DNA from: Vigna angularis
Lineage: Eukaryota; Streptophyta; Magnoliopsida; Fabales; Fabaceae
Assembly: GCF_016808095.1 (NCBI RefSeq)
Contig: NC_068973.1
Location: forward strand, 22,260,501-22,324,500
DNA length: 64,000 nt
Direction: 5' to 3'
The notes beneath the pieces are model-generated. The model made no database searches. It had not been told where the DNA came from and worked only from the letters and a program-made list of their open reading frames with translations. This document shows positions 44,284 to 55,034 of this stretch, one piece after another. The position numbers were made by a program, and so were the translations under genes. Position 1 is the first letter of the stretch; each line of letters begins with the position of its first letter.

Positions 44284-45572
44284 TTTCTCAACTTGTCTTT
44301 TTATTTTTGTGAATTTTATTTTGCTTCAGTTTTTAGAATAGGTGTTGATGTACTCAGTTTGAAACCTATATCTGATGTGGTGGTTTGATATTGATTTGTG
44401 TGTGATGAGTATTGCTTGATGATGCTTTGATATTGATTGATGTTGAGATGTTGCACTGTATTTTTGATATACAGGTGATGATGGTTCACAAACTATGTGA
44501 ATAGATGCATGATGTTATGGTTGTGGTTATGATGCTAAGCAGGATGTGTATTTGGTGTATGTGGAACATTGAATTAACTTATATGTGAGGTTTTGAACTC
44601 TAGAGTATTTGTTGTGAATGATTGCTATTCTTTTGAAACCATGAATGATTTTGTGTAGGTTTCTATGATTGAACTACTTGCTTGCTTGTGTCATATGATC
44701 AAGGCCATTCTTTTATTACCCTTTTTCTTAGCCAATGCATGATTTTAGCCAAATGAAAAATAGCACAAACTGTTCTACCCTTTTTGAACCTCAAGCATTA
44801 AACAGATCCCTTGTGAAAATCTTTACCTTGAGTTAACTTGAGAATAATTTTGTGGTATTGATAAAGGTTCCACTTTGGGGTTGATTGGGAGAATTGAAAA
44901 GGAAATTAATTAAAATCATTGAGCTAAGTGTTGAGCAAGTATGAAAAAAGAGAAAAGAAAATAAAATGCAAAGAAAAAAAAGCTCAATGCAAAAAGGGGA
45001 AAGTTGGGAATGAGTGAGATTGGTTTGTCCAAAGAGAGATTGAACTAGAATGATAAATTTATGAATAACTCTCTTAACTCAAGGATTTTATGATCTTGAA
45101 TAACCAATTTTTCTTCTTAGCCCAGCCACGTTACAAGCCATGGAAAGTCCTTGTGATGATACTTGTCTGTGAGTATGATTGATTGTGGTAAATGAAAGAA
45201 AATTTTGTTCTATGTGGCATTGGGATAGTAGAGTGAAGGAGTGACCTCTATATACACCTGTGTGATTGAGTGAAACACTTTGTCTGGTGAGGAAGAGTTC
45301 CATGAATACATGATTACATTTATGCTTAGTTAATTGATCATTCATGAGAATAGCATCTATTGGATATTAGGTGATTATGTGAAATCATAATGAGTGATTA
45401 TTAATCAAAGCATGTGCACATCTTGACTCAATTTTGTTTGATGAGCTGATTTGAGTAATTACTTGTCTTGGAAGAAGAGTTTTTGAAAGTGTTGAACCAT
45501 TGCATTAATTGGTAGAAGATTGCGTTATATCTTGTTTGCTTGAGGACAAGCAAAGTTCTAAGTTTGGGGTTG
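44284..45572 (+). other. Element P 3' region and polypurine tract
   Basis: It is AT-rich and similar to 32340-33547. No ORF3 and no other gene is seen. 'aagtttggggttg' at 45560-45572 precedes the LTR. Confidence 0.65.
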
Positions 45573-45931
45573 TAATAACGGTTGAAAAACCGTTATTTTT
45601 ATACTTAATTTTGATACTAAAAACACCCTTTATGACTTAGAAACTAGCTTGAAATCATGTTTTTTCTTAAGTTGTGAGAATAAGAGAGTTAGATGGGTTT
45701 TATGCTTGTTTTTCTTTGTTTTGACAGGAATTAAGATGAATTGGATGAAGTTGAAGTAGCTAGGAGCTGAAGTCAGGAAAGGCTGGAAAAGTGTCACATA
45801 GAAGAATCGTAGATAGCACTGAGCGTCATTTTAAGTCGCTGAGCGCCAGTCTGGAAGTGCAACCATTGTTTCATGCCTGGGCGCCACCGTTGAGCACCAG
45901 TCTTTAAGTGAAACCATTGTTTCACGCCTGG
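45573..45931 (+). repeat. Element P 3' LTR start (truncated)
   Basis: It aligns with 26294-26650 (LTR of element B) and breaks off in the palindrome zone. Confidence 0.75.
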
Positions 45932-46534
45932 TTTAGTTCACCATAATCATGTTGAAACTAGATGAAAAATAATGAAACAATGAAAGATAAAACACTAGAA
46001 TTTGAAGAGTGGAGCTTGAGCATCCAAAATCCTTCTCCAAGAGGTGAAGAAAGTGTGATTTTTCTTCGTTCTGGCCAAAGATACTAAACCTAATTCGGTT
46101 GAAACCTTATATAGCCTTTTAATGATTACAGAAAAGTGGTCCAAGGCCCATTAAAATGGCGCTCAGCGATAATTACCGCTCAGCGGTAAGTGCGGTTCTT
46201 CTATTTGACGCTTAGCTACAGTTTTGCGCCTCAGTGGTGACTGCAGGACTTCAGAGTGCCGCTCAGTAGTAAAAGTGCCGCTGAGCGGTACTTGCAGCTC
46301 TTCTTTAATGCACTTTTTCTTCCTTTTCTGAATCCAACTTCTGGCTAGTTCACTTTTTCCATTCAATTCATCTTAAAACCTGCAAAAACAAGGAAAACCA
46401 AGCATAAAACCCATCCAACTCTCTTATTTCCAAAACATAAACAAAAGCATGATTCTAAGCTAGTTTCTAAGTCATAAAGGTTGTTTTTGATGTCAAAATT
46501 AAGTATAAAAATAAATGTTTTTCAACTGTTATCA
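45932..46534 (-). repeat. Element M 3' LTR (truncated)
   Basis: It ends 'caactgttatca' at 46534 beside the PPT complement 'caaccccaaactt'. Confidence 0.8.
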
Positions 46535-47751
46535 CAACCCCAAACTTAGAACTTTGCTTGTCCTCAAGCAAACAAGATGTAACTCAATCTTCCACCAGTC
46601 CATACAATGGTTCACCACATTCAAAACTTCTTCTTTCAAGATAAGTAATTACTCAAATTAGCTCAACATAAAGAATTCAGTCAAGATGCACACATGCTTT
46701 AGTGTTCACATAATCACATAATATCCAACAAATGTTATTTTCATGAATGATCAATCAACTAAGCATAGATGTAAACATATGCTCATGGAATCTTTCCTCA
46801 CTAGATAAAGTGGCACTCAAACACACAAGTGTATAGGAGGTCACTCCTTCACTCTACTATCACAATGTCACATGAATTAACTTTGCCTTTCATTTAACCA
46901 GAATCAAACACATTCATAAGCAAGTATCATCATAAGGACTTTTCTATGGCTTATAATGTGGCTAGACTAACAAGAAAATTGGTTTTTCTAGATCACAAAA
47001 TCCTTGAGTTACGTGAATCATCTAAACACAACCATTCTTCCTTCTTCCCAACTTTCTTTTGCATTAAGCCTTTCTTTTTCTTTCTTCTTTTTTCCTTTTT
47101 ATTTTACTTTTCACATGCTTAGCTCAATGCTTTTCATATTCCCCTTTTTAAACCACCCAACAACCCCAAACTTGAACATTTATCAATACCACAAGATATC
47201 TTCAAATCAACTCAAGGTAAAGCTTTTCAAAAAGGGTTTTCTATCATGTTCAAAGCTAAGGGTTCAAAGGATAGAACACATTGTGCTCTCTTTTATTGGG
47301 CTAAAATCATTTGGCTAATAAAGGGTAATAACAGATGGCCTTGATCATATGACACATACAAGTAAGTGATTCAATCATAGAAACGTGGGCAAAGTCATTC
47401 ATGCTTTCAATGTAATAGCATTCATTCACAACAACTCTGGAGTTCAAAACCTCACATATAGGCTCATTCACATTCCACATACACATCCTGCTTAGTATCA
47501 TAATCACAATCACAACATCATGCATTTATTCACATAACTCATGAACAACCACCTGTATATCAGCATATAAAGTGCATAATCTCAACATCGATCATTATCC
47601 AAGCATCATCAAGCAATACTCATCATGCAAAATTCACAAGCAAACCATCATAGCAGATAAAGTTTCAAACTGAGTACATCACAACCTTATTCTAAAAATA
47701 GAAGCAAATAAGTTCAATAGTACAAAAGATAACAAATCCTGCTCTAGAGGT
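46535..47751 (-). other. Element M 3' region
   Basis: It is AT-rich and matches the 3' regions of the other Athila-lineage copies. No gene is seen. Confidence 0.6.
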
Positions 47752-47777
47752 GATAGCATCCATCAGTAGATGCTATC
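47752..47777 (-). other. Nine-bp-stem TACTGATG hairpin after ORF3
   Basis: GATAGCATC, loop TACTGATG, GATGCTATC on the minus strand, starting about 10 bp after the ORF3 stop. It is the longest stem of this hairpin type in the window. Confidence 0.8.
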
Positions 47778-47786
47778 TCAGATCCT

Positions 47787-49018
47787 CATCAAGCCATGCT
47801 GTCATCTGAATCTTCCTCTTCTTCATCATCCTCAGCATCTTCAAAAGCATCGTCATCATCCATAGTTGAAGCTTCAGCTACTCCAGCTCTACTGCCTTGG
47901 GCTTGCTCCTCTGGCCATGCCACAACATTATGAAACTCATCCATGGTCTACTTATGTTCTGGGGGTGTATCATACATCCCAATAATCATCTATGCTTTGG
48001 CCACATGCCCTCTGTGGATGGACTGCATCCTAGCATCTATAAGAGACATATACATCTCGCTAATCTAAAATGGCTCTGCCTCCGGAGGCTCTGCAGATGC
48101 CTGGCTTTGTGGTGGTCCTCTCCCTCTGCGGGGACGGCGTGGTGGTACTGGTTGAGCTGCCTCATCACCTCCACAATATTGTCTGTAATAGGCCTCATCA
48201 ATAGCTTTCCTAGGCCTCTCAAATGGTGGAGCAGAAATATTCATCCTACCTAGCTCACATAAGTGTGTAATCAAAGAGGGATACCCTAGAGGTGATTTGT
48301 TATTCATAGTGTTGGCACACACCTGTATCTCATTAGCTATGACCTGGCCAATGTTAATGTCCATCCCTCTAAGCACACAGTACAAAAGAAGCACCTTACT
48401 GACAGTAATGTCTAAGACATGTGAGCATCGCTGGATGTTGGCATGAGAAAATGCCATCCAATACTTTGCTAGAGGAGTCAGATCAGCTCTCCTGATGTTC
48501 ACAATAGCACCATTCCAGTTTCTCTGAAATTGTCCACCAGGAACACATAGCACACTTTCCACATCACCAAAGTCCGCTCCTTCTTCCATATTGAGAGCAA
48601 ACTGACACTGCTCACCAGCCCATTCAGTATTTAAAAATCTATTAATGGAATCAGGGTCATACCGAATGGCGTGTCCTCTAACATAGCTCAAATAATCCTC
48701 AGCAGGATGATCACCTAACCTTCTTGCGTTGGTGTAAAATTCTTTCACCACTGCTATGTTAGCTGGTGCAAGGTAAGTGGCTAGCCTCCCTCAGTTCATG
48801 TTCTCCAATTGCTCCCCAAACTGTGGAGCAAAGTAAAGTATTAGTCCAACCTTCCTTTCCATTAGTAGCCTCCTATCTTTGACAACTTTGAAGTGGCGCT
48901 CATGCTTGCGAGATAGGAACTTGTTGGCATAGGAGCGTTCTGGCTCCTTATCCTTCCTCTTCGATCCTATAGTCTTGATTCTCTTGCCCGATGAAGAGGT
49001 CATCCCTACATCAAACAC
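47787..49018 (-). pseudogene. Athila ORF3 ('putative plant transposon protein' type), two in-frame stops
   Basis: One frame runs from just after an acceptor site (GMTSSSGKRIKT) through SRKHERHFKVVKDRRLLMERKVG, a TGA at 48791-48793 (Trp in element 2), then VKEFYTNARRLGDHP, GHAIRYDPDSINRFL, WNGAIVNIRRADLTPLAKYW and HVLDITVSKVLLLYCVLRG. A TAG at about 48065 precedes a C-terminal region (MYMSLIDARMQS) ending in a strongly acidic tail. This fits the ORF that follows pol in Athila elements, sometimes called env-like; I see no signal peptide or clear fusion features. Two stops make it a pseudogene, otherwise remarkably intact. Function is unknown. Confidence 0.8.
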
Positions 49019-49433
49019 AATTCACAAAACCACAAGACATATTGTTAAGCATTAGTAAACCACAAACAACACCCTAAGATCATTCCTATCACCGCTGAGG
49101 GCAATCAAAACCCCTCAGCGCAACTTATACAGCAAGCCAGCAGCGAAAAGAAGCACAAAAAATAACTCTGCCAGAATCGTGCTCAGGGGAAATTTCCGCT
49201 GAGTGGCGATTCTGCAGATTTTTCAAAATCTTGCTAAAAATGCTCCTAATCTCCACCCACCTACATTCTTCCTAGTTCCAGACCCAAATCAAGCAGTTTA
49301 ATCGGTCCAAACAACAGTTAATTCATCTAATCGTGCATAAAAATCAAAATCCCTCAAGAATCATACTTAGACAACCATGTTCATACCAATTCATGCTTTC
49401 AAAACCCTAGAATGGAAAATGCTTGTACTTACT
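49006..49433 (-). other. Putative leader intron of ORF3, element M
   Basis: The donor is CCCAA|GTAAGT at 49433 and the acceptor is GATGTAG| at 49006 (428 bp), directly before the ORF3 ATG. Element 2 has the same sites 416 bp apart. Confidence 0.55.
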
Positions 49434-49930
49434 TGGGTGGAGATGCTAAATGAGTGAAAAATGCTCTAGGAATGTGAAAAAATAAGCCCCCAACAGCAAT
49501 GCTCTCACCAAACCCCAAACATGAATTAAAACTTGGTGCAAAAGTGAGTGGAAGAGAGATTTTGTGACGGGGAAAAAGGGAAAAGTGAGGAGAACTCTTT
49601 GGAGAGTGCTTGAGAGTGTGTGGGATGAGGAAGTTTTGAAAATAGAAGCAAAGCCTCGCCCTAGGGTATAGAAATAACCAAATGGGCCTAATCCCGCTGA
49701 GCCCAATTGAACCACACCAGTCCACCCAACTCTATAGTATTCGCGCTCAGCGGTAATTACCGCTGAGCGGCATTTGCGGCACCTACTCTCGTTCTTCCTA
49801 GCTTTCCCTATGTGTCTTATACTCATGCCTCTCACTCACCTCATGCATTTATGTTCTCACATCACTCATACATTCCATCCCTATCATGCATCTAAAGCAT
49901 AATTAAAACAAACAAAAATAAAGTAAATCA
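49434..49930 (-). other. Element M ORF3 leader exon region
   Basis: It is noncoding and equivalent to 53405-53838 in element 2. It includes the palindrome zone at 49740-49775. No gene is supported. Confidence 0.55.
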
Positions 49931-50240
49931 ACTGGGTTACCTCCCAGGTAGCGCTTGTTTAACGTCACGAGCCTGACCCAAAATCCTCCAGCACCCTTCA
50001 GTAAGTGCAAATCTTTCTTACCAACACCCATCAGTAGGTGTAAACAAACCTAGTATCCTTCAATAGATACTCAACCACCTAGCATCCATCAGTAGATGTT
50101 ATACCATAAAATCTCAAACAACATAAATCAATGTCCCAAAGTTTCTAAAATTACATAACCAAGAAATCAAAGAAATTAATGTTCTCAAATCACTGGGGTG
50201 CCTCCCAGTAAGCGCTCTTTTAACGTCATTAGCTTGACCC
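49931..50240 (-). other. Hairpin cassette 4 (minus strand)
   Basis: Unit I is 50240-50191 (ACTGGG/CCCAGT) and unit II is 49979-49931. Hairpins are 50081-50100 (4-bp core), 50052-50071 (AGTATC/GATACT, loop TATTGAAG), 50024-50041 (ACACC/GGTGT) and 49991-50008 (GCACT/GGTGC, loop TACTGAAG). Confidence 0.78.
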
Positions 50241-50520
50241 AATAAACTCAAGTTCCATCTTCAATGTTGGTGTTACTCTTTCTTTCATCACACCAACTCA
50301 TCAGCTGTTTCCAGTCCACCTTTTTTACTCTCCTTGAATATGGAGCTTCAATCTCTATCACTCCATTCTATTTATAGTCTTTCACAACCCACAACTTGTT
50401 CTTGAATCTTACTGGTGTACCAAGTTTGAGTTGTGCCTGGATCAAGTCATCATGAACCTTCCTTCCTTTGCCATCTTTTTCTTCTTCCCTAACCTGTGAT
50501 AAGAAATAATGTTTACCTTT
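50241..50520 (-). pseudogene. C-terminal end of an upstream element M ORF
   Basis: The minus-strand frame reads HDDLIQAQLKLGTPVRFKNKLW, then a stop, then IEIEAPYSRRVKKVDWKQLMSWCDERKSN before the first cassette unit. The last part resembles the tail of the F2 scrap (ISWCRDRKENTKD). I do not recognise a domain. It is probably the end of a gag or pol-derived frame, cut by element 2 at 50520. Confidence 0.45.
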
Positions 50521-51820
50521 TGATAACAGTTGAAAAACTGTTATTTTCATGCTTAAATTTGATACTAAAAGCAACCTTTAACACTTAGAAACTAGCTTGA
50601 AATCATGCTTTTGGTCATATTTTTAGAAATAAGAGAGCTGGACAGGTTTATGCTTGATTTCAGTGTTTTATGCAGTTTTAAGGTGAATTTGGTGAAAGAC
50701 GTGAAGAAGGATAGAGATGGAATCAGAAAAGACATCAAAAAGTACAAAAGGAGAAGTCGCAACTATCGCTCAGCGGCAGTTTACCGCTCAGCGGCACTCA
50801 GGAACTCACGTTGGATCCGCTGAGGGGTGAAAAGGCCGCTGAGGGGGAAGAACCAACTCATGCACTTACCGCTGAGCGGTAGTTTACTGCTGAGCGGCAC
50901 TCTTTTGGGCTTAGGCCCACTTTTATGTAATTTTACGAATAGTATATAAGCTTTAGGTGTTTCTAGGGTTTGTATCTTTGGCGAAAACGAAGCAAACACT
51001 AACTTTTCCACCCCTTGGAGGAAGATCTTGGATGCTTAGGCTACCTTCTCATCTTTCTAGGGTTTTATCTTTCATTCTTTCATTATTGTTCATCTAGATT
51101 CACCATGAATATGGTGAACTAAACCGAGTATTGTTGTTGGGGAATCAATGTAGTCTTGTGAAACTCTCATATATGGAATTTGTGTTTTAACATCTTATTT
51201 TAAGATACATGCTTTCTTTCATCTTTAGTTAGGGTTTTTCCTCTTTGCTTAAAGCTTGCTTTGTTTAACTCATTCATTGCTATGATTATTAATTTTGTCG
51301 ATATGGGAACGTACGGGGAAATCTAGATCCGAGGAATTTCTCCCAATAGCATATTGGTTGCCTTTAAGCTCCTGCACTTCAGAATTAATTACTAGGAATG
51401 CTAGGAATTGTATGAACTCGTAATTAAGGATGGGCCTTCTTGCAAGGTGATTTAGAGAGTGGCATTAGCAATTGATGAAAAGAATGATGAATTCCTAAAG
51501 TATATGAGAGTGGATAAGATGAAATTGATAACCCCAACAACATACTCATCCATTTAATTCATTAAAGTGTTTGTATTCCTCTTTTCCATTGATCAAATTC
51601 ATGCATACATGTTTAATTACTGTCTTTTGCATTAAAAACCTAAAATCAATTGTTTACAAGTCTTAAATAATCAACAAATCATATAGCTAACTAGGCCGTG
51701 AGTCCTTTGGGAAAACGATACTTGGTCTTACCTAGTTTTATTACTTGATACGATTCGGTCACACTTGCCGAGGGTTAAACAAGTTTGTGGCGCCGTTTTT
51801 CGGTGTTCATAGATTTGTCA
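50521..51820 (+). repeat. Element 2 5' LTR
   Basis: It is 1300 bp from TGATAACAGTTG to TTGTCA. It has the palindrome zone at 50765-50905 and a PBS-like copy (51787-51802) before its end. Confidence 0.88.
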
Positions 51821-51826
51821 AGTTTT

Positions 51827-51844
51827 TGGCGCCGTTGCCGGGGA
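51827..51844 (+). promoter_or_regulatory. Primer binding site for Asp-tRNA
   Basis: tggcgccgttgccgggga is an exact complement of the plant Asp-tRNA 3' end as known for Athila/Tat elements. Confidence 0.9.
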
Positions 51845-51956
51845 CTCGTGGTTTAACTAGTTCATTTGTGTGATTATTGATTATCTTTGACTTGTTTTTG
51901 AATTTTGAATTTAAATTTTGAATTTTTATTTTCTGTTTTTATTTTTCAGTTATTAT

Positions 51957-52016
51957 TGTATTTTATTTTATTTTATTTTATTTTTCTGTTTTTATTTTAT
52001 TTTATTTTATTTTATT
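51957..52016 (+). repeat. TTTTA microsatellite, element 2 leader
   Basis: Runs of tttta are broken by ttctg. The position is equivalent to that in element 1. Confidence 0.85.
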
Positions 52017-52153
52017 TTCTGCTTTTATTTTTCTGTTTTTATTTCCTATCTTCTTATCTTTTCAATTATATCCTATGATATTTTTTTTATCTATCTTCTC
52101 TATCTTTTTGTGCTAACAAATATTTTCTAGAGTGTTATGTGTAATGTTTGCAG

Positions 52154-53090
52154 GATGCAATTTGGACAAGAATTTAACTATATGGGCACTCAATTTTACT
52201 AAGGTAATTTCAACCACTGGTGGAAACTTCACTCAAGCATGGATCAAAGTCATTTTTGGCAAGCTGTCAAACAATTTAAGAATCAACCACCACAACAATG
52301 GCAGCGAAAACCCTCTCTATCGGGAAGAAGGACAACATTGGAGGACGCACTTCAACAGTACATACAGATATCTAATTGTCATCACAAAAGCACTCAAGCT
52401 GCCGAAGAATTTGATAGTCCCCCACCACAACAATGGCAGCAACAACCCTCTCTATCAGAAAGTTTGGATGACACCCTTCAACGATTTTTGAAAAATTCCA
52501 CCTCTACTCAGACAAGCATTGAAGAATCATGTAAAAGGATGGGGATGCACCTTCGTTACATTAGTCAGAGATTGAACGTTAAGGTTAATACTGAAGTTAA
52601 CCTTAAGGAGGAAGGTCAAGCCATTGTCACTGAAAGTGAAAAGATTTTTGCTGAGAAAAAATAGGGAGAGATGAGGAAAAGATAGAGAGAAAAGAAAAAG
52701 AAGAGTTGAGTGAGAAAGATAAAGACGAAGAAAAAGAAAAAGAAGTGGTTGAGAGAGAAGAGAGATAGAAAATTTGTGTGAAAATAAAGAAGTTGGGAAG
52801 AAAAAGAGAAGGGAAGAAAAAAATAAGAGAAAAGAAAAAGAGAAAATTTAGGGAGAGGAAAAGTAAGAAAAAGAAGATGAGAGGAAAGAAGAAGGAATCA
52901 TATGAAAAACTCCATCCTCATCTAAAGAAGAATCATAGGAAGCAAAAGAAATTTAAGTGCTTTATGGAAATCTTCAAGAAATTGGAGATTAAAGTTCCTC
53001 TGATTGAGACACTACAACAGGTTCCTGGTTTTATCAAATTCTTGAAGAAGTTTAGTAGAAAGAAGAAAAAGAAGAAAGAACTTGAGTTTT
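52154..53090 (+). pseudogene. Element 2 gag-like frame lacking capsid
   Basis: It begins MQFGQEFNYMGTQFY after 'tttgcag', with an early stop. Instead of capsid it carries a duplicated module: QFKNQPPQQWQRKPSLS..LEDALQQYIQ and FDSPPPQQWQQQPSLS..LDDTLQRFLK. Coiled-coil-like segments, a Lys/Glu-rich tail with stops and frame changes (from about 52660), and the conserved C-terminal helix (FMEIFKKLEIKVPLIETLQQVPGFIKF) follow. The zinc knuckle is absent. It ends next to cassette 2. It may be a relic of a gag tail with tandem duplication. No function is assigned. Confidence 0.65.
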
Positions 53091-53095
53091 ATTGG

Positions 53096-53400
53096 GTCAA
53101 GCTAGTGACGTTAAAAGAGCGCTTGCTGGGAGGCAACCCAGTTGATTTAAGAACTTTTAATTTTTGGTTTGGTGATGTAATTTTGAACTTTTGGGTATTT
53201 TTGTTTTTGTTATAAGTTTGTTACAGGGTTTACATCTACTGATGGATGTTAGGCGGAAGAGTATCTACTGAAGGATACTATGTTTGTATACACTTACTGA
53301 TGGGTGTTGGTAAGAAAGATTTGCACCTACTGATGGGTGTTGGTGGATTTTGGGTCAGGCTCGTGACGTTAAACAAGCGCTACCTGGGAGGCAACCCAGT
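53096..53400 (+). other. Hairpin cassette 2
   Basis: Unit I is 53096-53142 and unit II is 53353-53400. Hairpins are 53232-53249 (ACATC/GATGT), 53260-53279 (AGTATC/GATACT), 53290-53307 (ACACT/GGTGT with one G:U) and 53323-53340 (GCACC/GGTGT). Confidence 0.8.
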
Positions 53401-53838
53401 TGATTGATTATATTCTTGTTTGTTGCATAATAGGGTTGTGCATGAGTGATCTGAGAATTATTGCAGGGAGTCAGCAAGGGGTAGGACGCATTTAGGTTAA
53501 GCTAAGGAGAAGGAGAGCACTTCCCAAAAGTGCCGCTGCACGGCAAACTACCGCTGAGCGGTAGTGTTGCAGACTGGGCTTAGGTTTCCCCTTAGCGGAA
53601 CCCGAGCCCATTAGGGTATTTTTATACCCTAAGCTGCGCCTTGGTTTCTCTTTTCAGAATCTTCTCTGCACACACACTCCTACATACTTTTGGAAGGTTC
53701 TCTACAACTTTTCCCTCATCCCTCTTGAGAAAATCTCCCTTTCACTCACTTGCTCACTAGTTTTCCATCTAAGTTTGCGGTTGGAAGAGAGCATCATAGC
53801 TTGAAAGCATTCTCATTTCATCTAGCATCTCCACCCAA

Positions 53839-54254
53839 GTAAGTCAAGCATTTTTCATTTTAGGGTTCTTGAGTTTGAATTTGATTGTTAAAGCATGAAT
53901 TTTTAGGGGTTTTAATTTCTATGCATGATTTGATGATTTAATAGATGTTTGAACCGATTGAACTGAATGATGTTGATCTGGAAAACTGAAAATTGCATGT
54001 GGGTGGAGTTAGGACAGGTAAAAAACGAATTTTTCAAAAAATCTGCAGAGTCACCGCTCAGGGGTAAATTGTCGTTGAGCGGCACTCTGACAAACATGTA
54101 GTTTTTGTTGAGTTGCGTTCTGGATTGCTGCACTAGTGGCGCTGAGGGGTGATTTTGACCCTCAGCGGTGGTTTAGCTTCGAAATATGGTGTTGTCTGTG
54201 TTTTACTAATGATTTACAACATTTTTTGTGGTTTTGTATATGTGTTTGATGTAG
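53839..54254 (+). other. Putative leader intron of ORF3, element 2
   Basis: CCCAA|GTAAGT is at 53839 and GATGTAG| at 54254. The same pair brackets 428 bp in element M on the other strand. Confidence 0.55.
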
Positions 54255-55020
54255 GAATTGCATCCTCTTCAAGCAAAAGAATGAAGACCATGGCATCCAA
54301 AAGAAAAGAAAAGGAACCAGAACAACCCCATTCTAGTAGGTTCCTATCTCGCAAACATGAGAAGCACTTCAAGGTGGTCTAGGATAGGAGACTACTTATG
54401 GAGAGAAAGGTTGGAATGATACCTAACTTTGCTCCTCAATTTGGAGAGCAATTGTTAGGGAATGATTGGGGGAAGCTAGCCACATACCCTATACCTGCCA
54501 ATATAGTTATGGTGAAAGAATTCTACACTAATGCAAGAAAGATTGGTGATTATCCAGTTGAGAATTACCTAGGCTATGTCAGAGGCCATGTTATTAGGTA
54601 TGATCCTGATTCCATCAACAACTTCTTGGATACTGTGTTGGTGAACATTATTGGACAGGTAATAGCTGATGAGATAAGGGTGTGTGCTAACACAACAAAT
54701 AGTAAAGCAATTGACGAGGCCTATTATATACAATATTGTGGAGGTGAGGAAGTAGCTCAGCCAGTTCCACCACGTCGTACTCGCAGAGAAAGAAGGCAAG
54801 CACAGAGTCAAGCATCTGCTGAGGCACATGAAGCAGAACCTTTTCAAATGAGGGCATGTACGTGTCTCTTATAGGTGCACAGTTACAGTCTATCCACAGA
54901 GGGCAGGTGGCTACTGTAGAGATGATTGTTGGAATGTATGATACACCTCTAGCACACAGGTGGACTATGGAGGAGTTTCATAATGTGGTAGCTTGGCCAG
55001 AAGAGCAGGTACGTTTGTGA
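54255..55020 (+). pseudogene. Element 2 ORF3, internally deleted
   Basis: The frame matches element M ORF3: SSSSKRMKTMASKRKEKEPE, a TAG near 54380, LLMERKVGMIPNFAPQFGEQ with the Trp codon intact (GNDWGKLATY), VKEFYTNARKIGDYP and DPDSINNFLDT. About 270 bp (the FALNMEEGAD to VLRGMD region of element M) are missing in frame, then IIGQVIADEIRVCANTT, AIDEAYYIQYCGG and a basic RRTRRERR stretch. Recognisable C-terminal sequence continues past a stop at 54872-54874 (GMYDTP, MEEFHNVVAWPEEQ). Confidence 0.75.
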
Positions 55021-55034
55021 GAATGAATGTTATT

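Larger units (their letters stand above)
39639..45931 (+). mobile_element. Athila element P with broken pol
   Basis: It is cut on the left by F2 inside protease. It contains RT-RNase H, integrase (split by a solo LTR), a cassette unit after the pol stop, a 3' region, PPT (45559-45572) and the start of a 3' LTR (45573-45931). The LTR start reads taataacgg, with TG changed to TA. At 45931 it jumps to a minus-strand LTR fragment. Confidence 0.82.
45932..50520 (-). mobile_element. Athila-lineage element M, minus strand, with ORF3
   Basis: On the plus strand it reads: truncated 3' LTR (45932-46534), PPT (46535-46547), 3' region, ORF3 (47787-49018), a leader with an intron, cassette 4, and the end of an upstream ORF, cut at 50520 by the 5' LTR of element 2. 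Confidence 0.8.
50521..55034 (+). mobile_element. Athila-lineage element 2, non-autonomous, with ORF3
   Basis: It has a 5' LTR (50521-51820), perfect PBS, leader, a gag-like frame without capsid, cassette 2, an ORF3 leader with intron, and an internally deleted ORF3. The 3' LTR is missing; Cassandra sequence begins at 55035. It is the same family as element 1. Confidence 0.8.

Noticed and set aside
48065..49018. Host gene on the minus strand
   Set aside because: A paralogue sits in element 2 in the same place relative to the cassette, so it is Athila ORF3.
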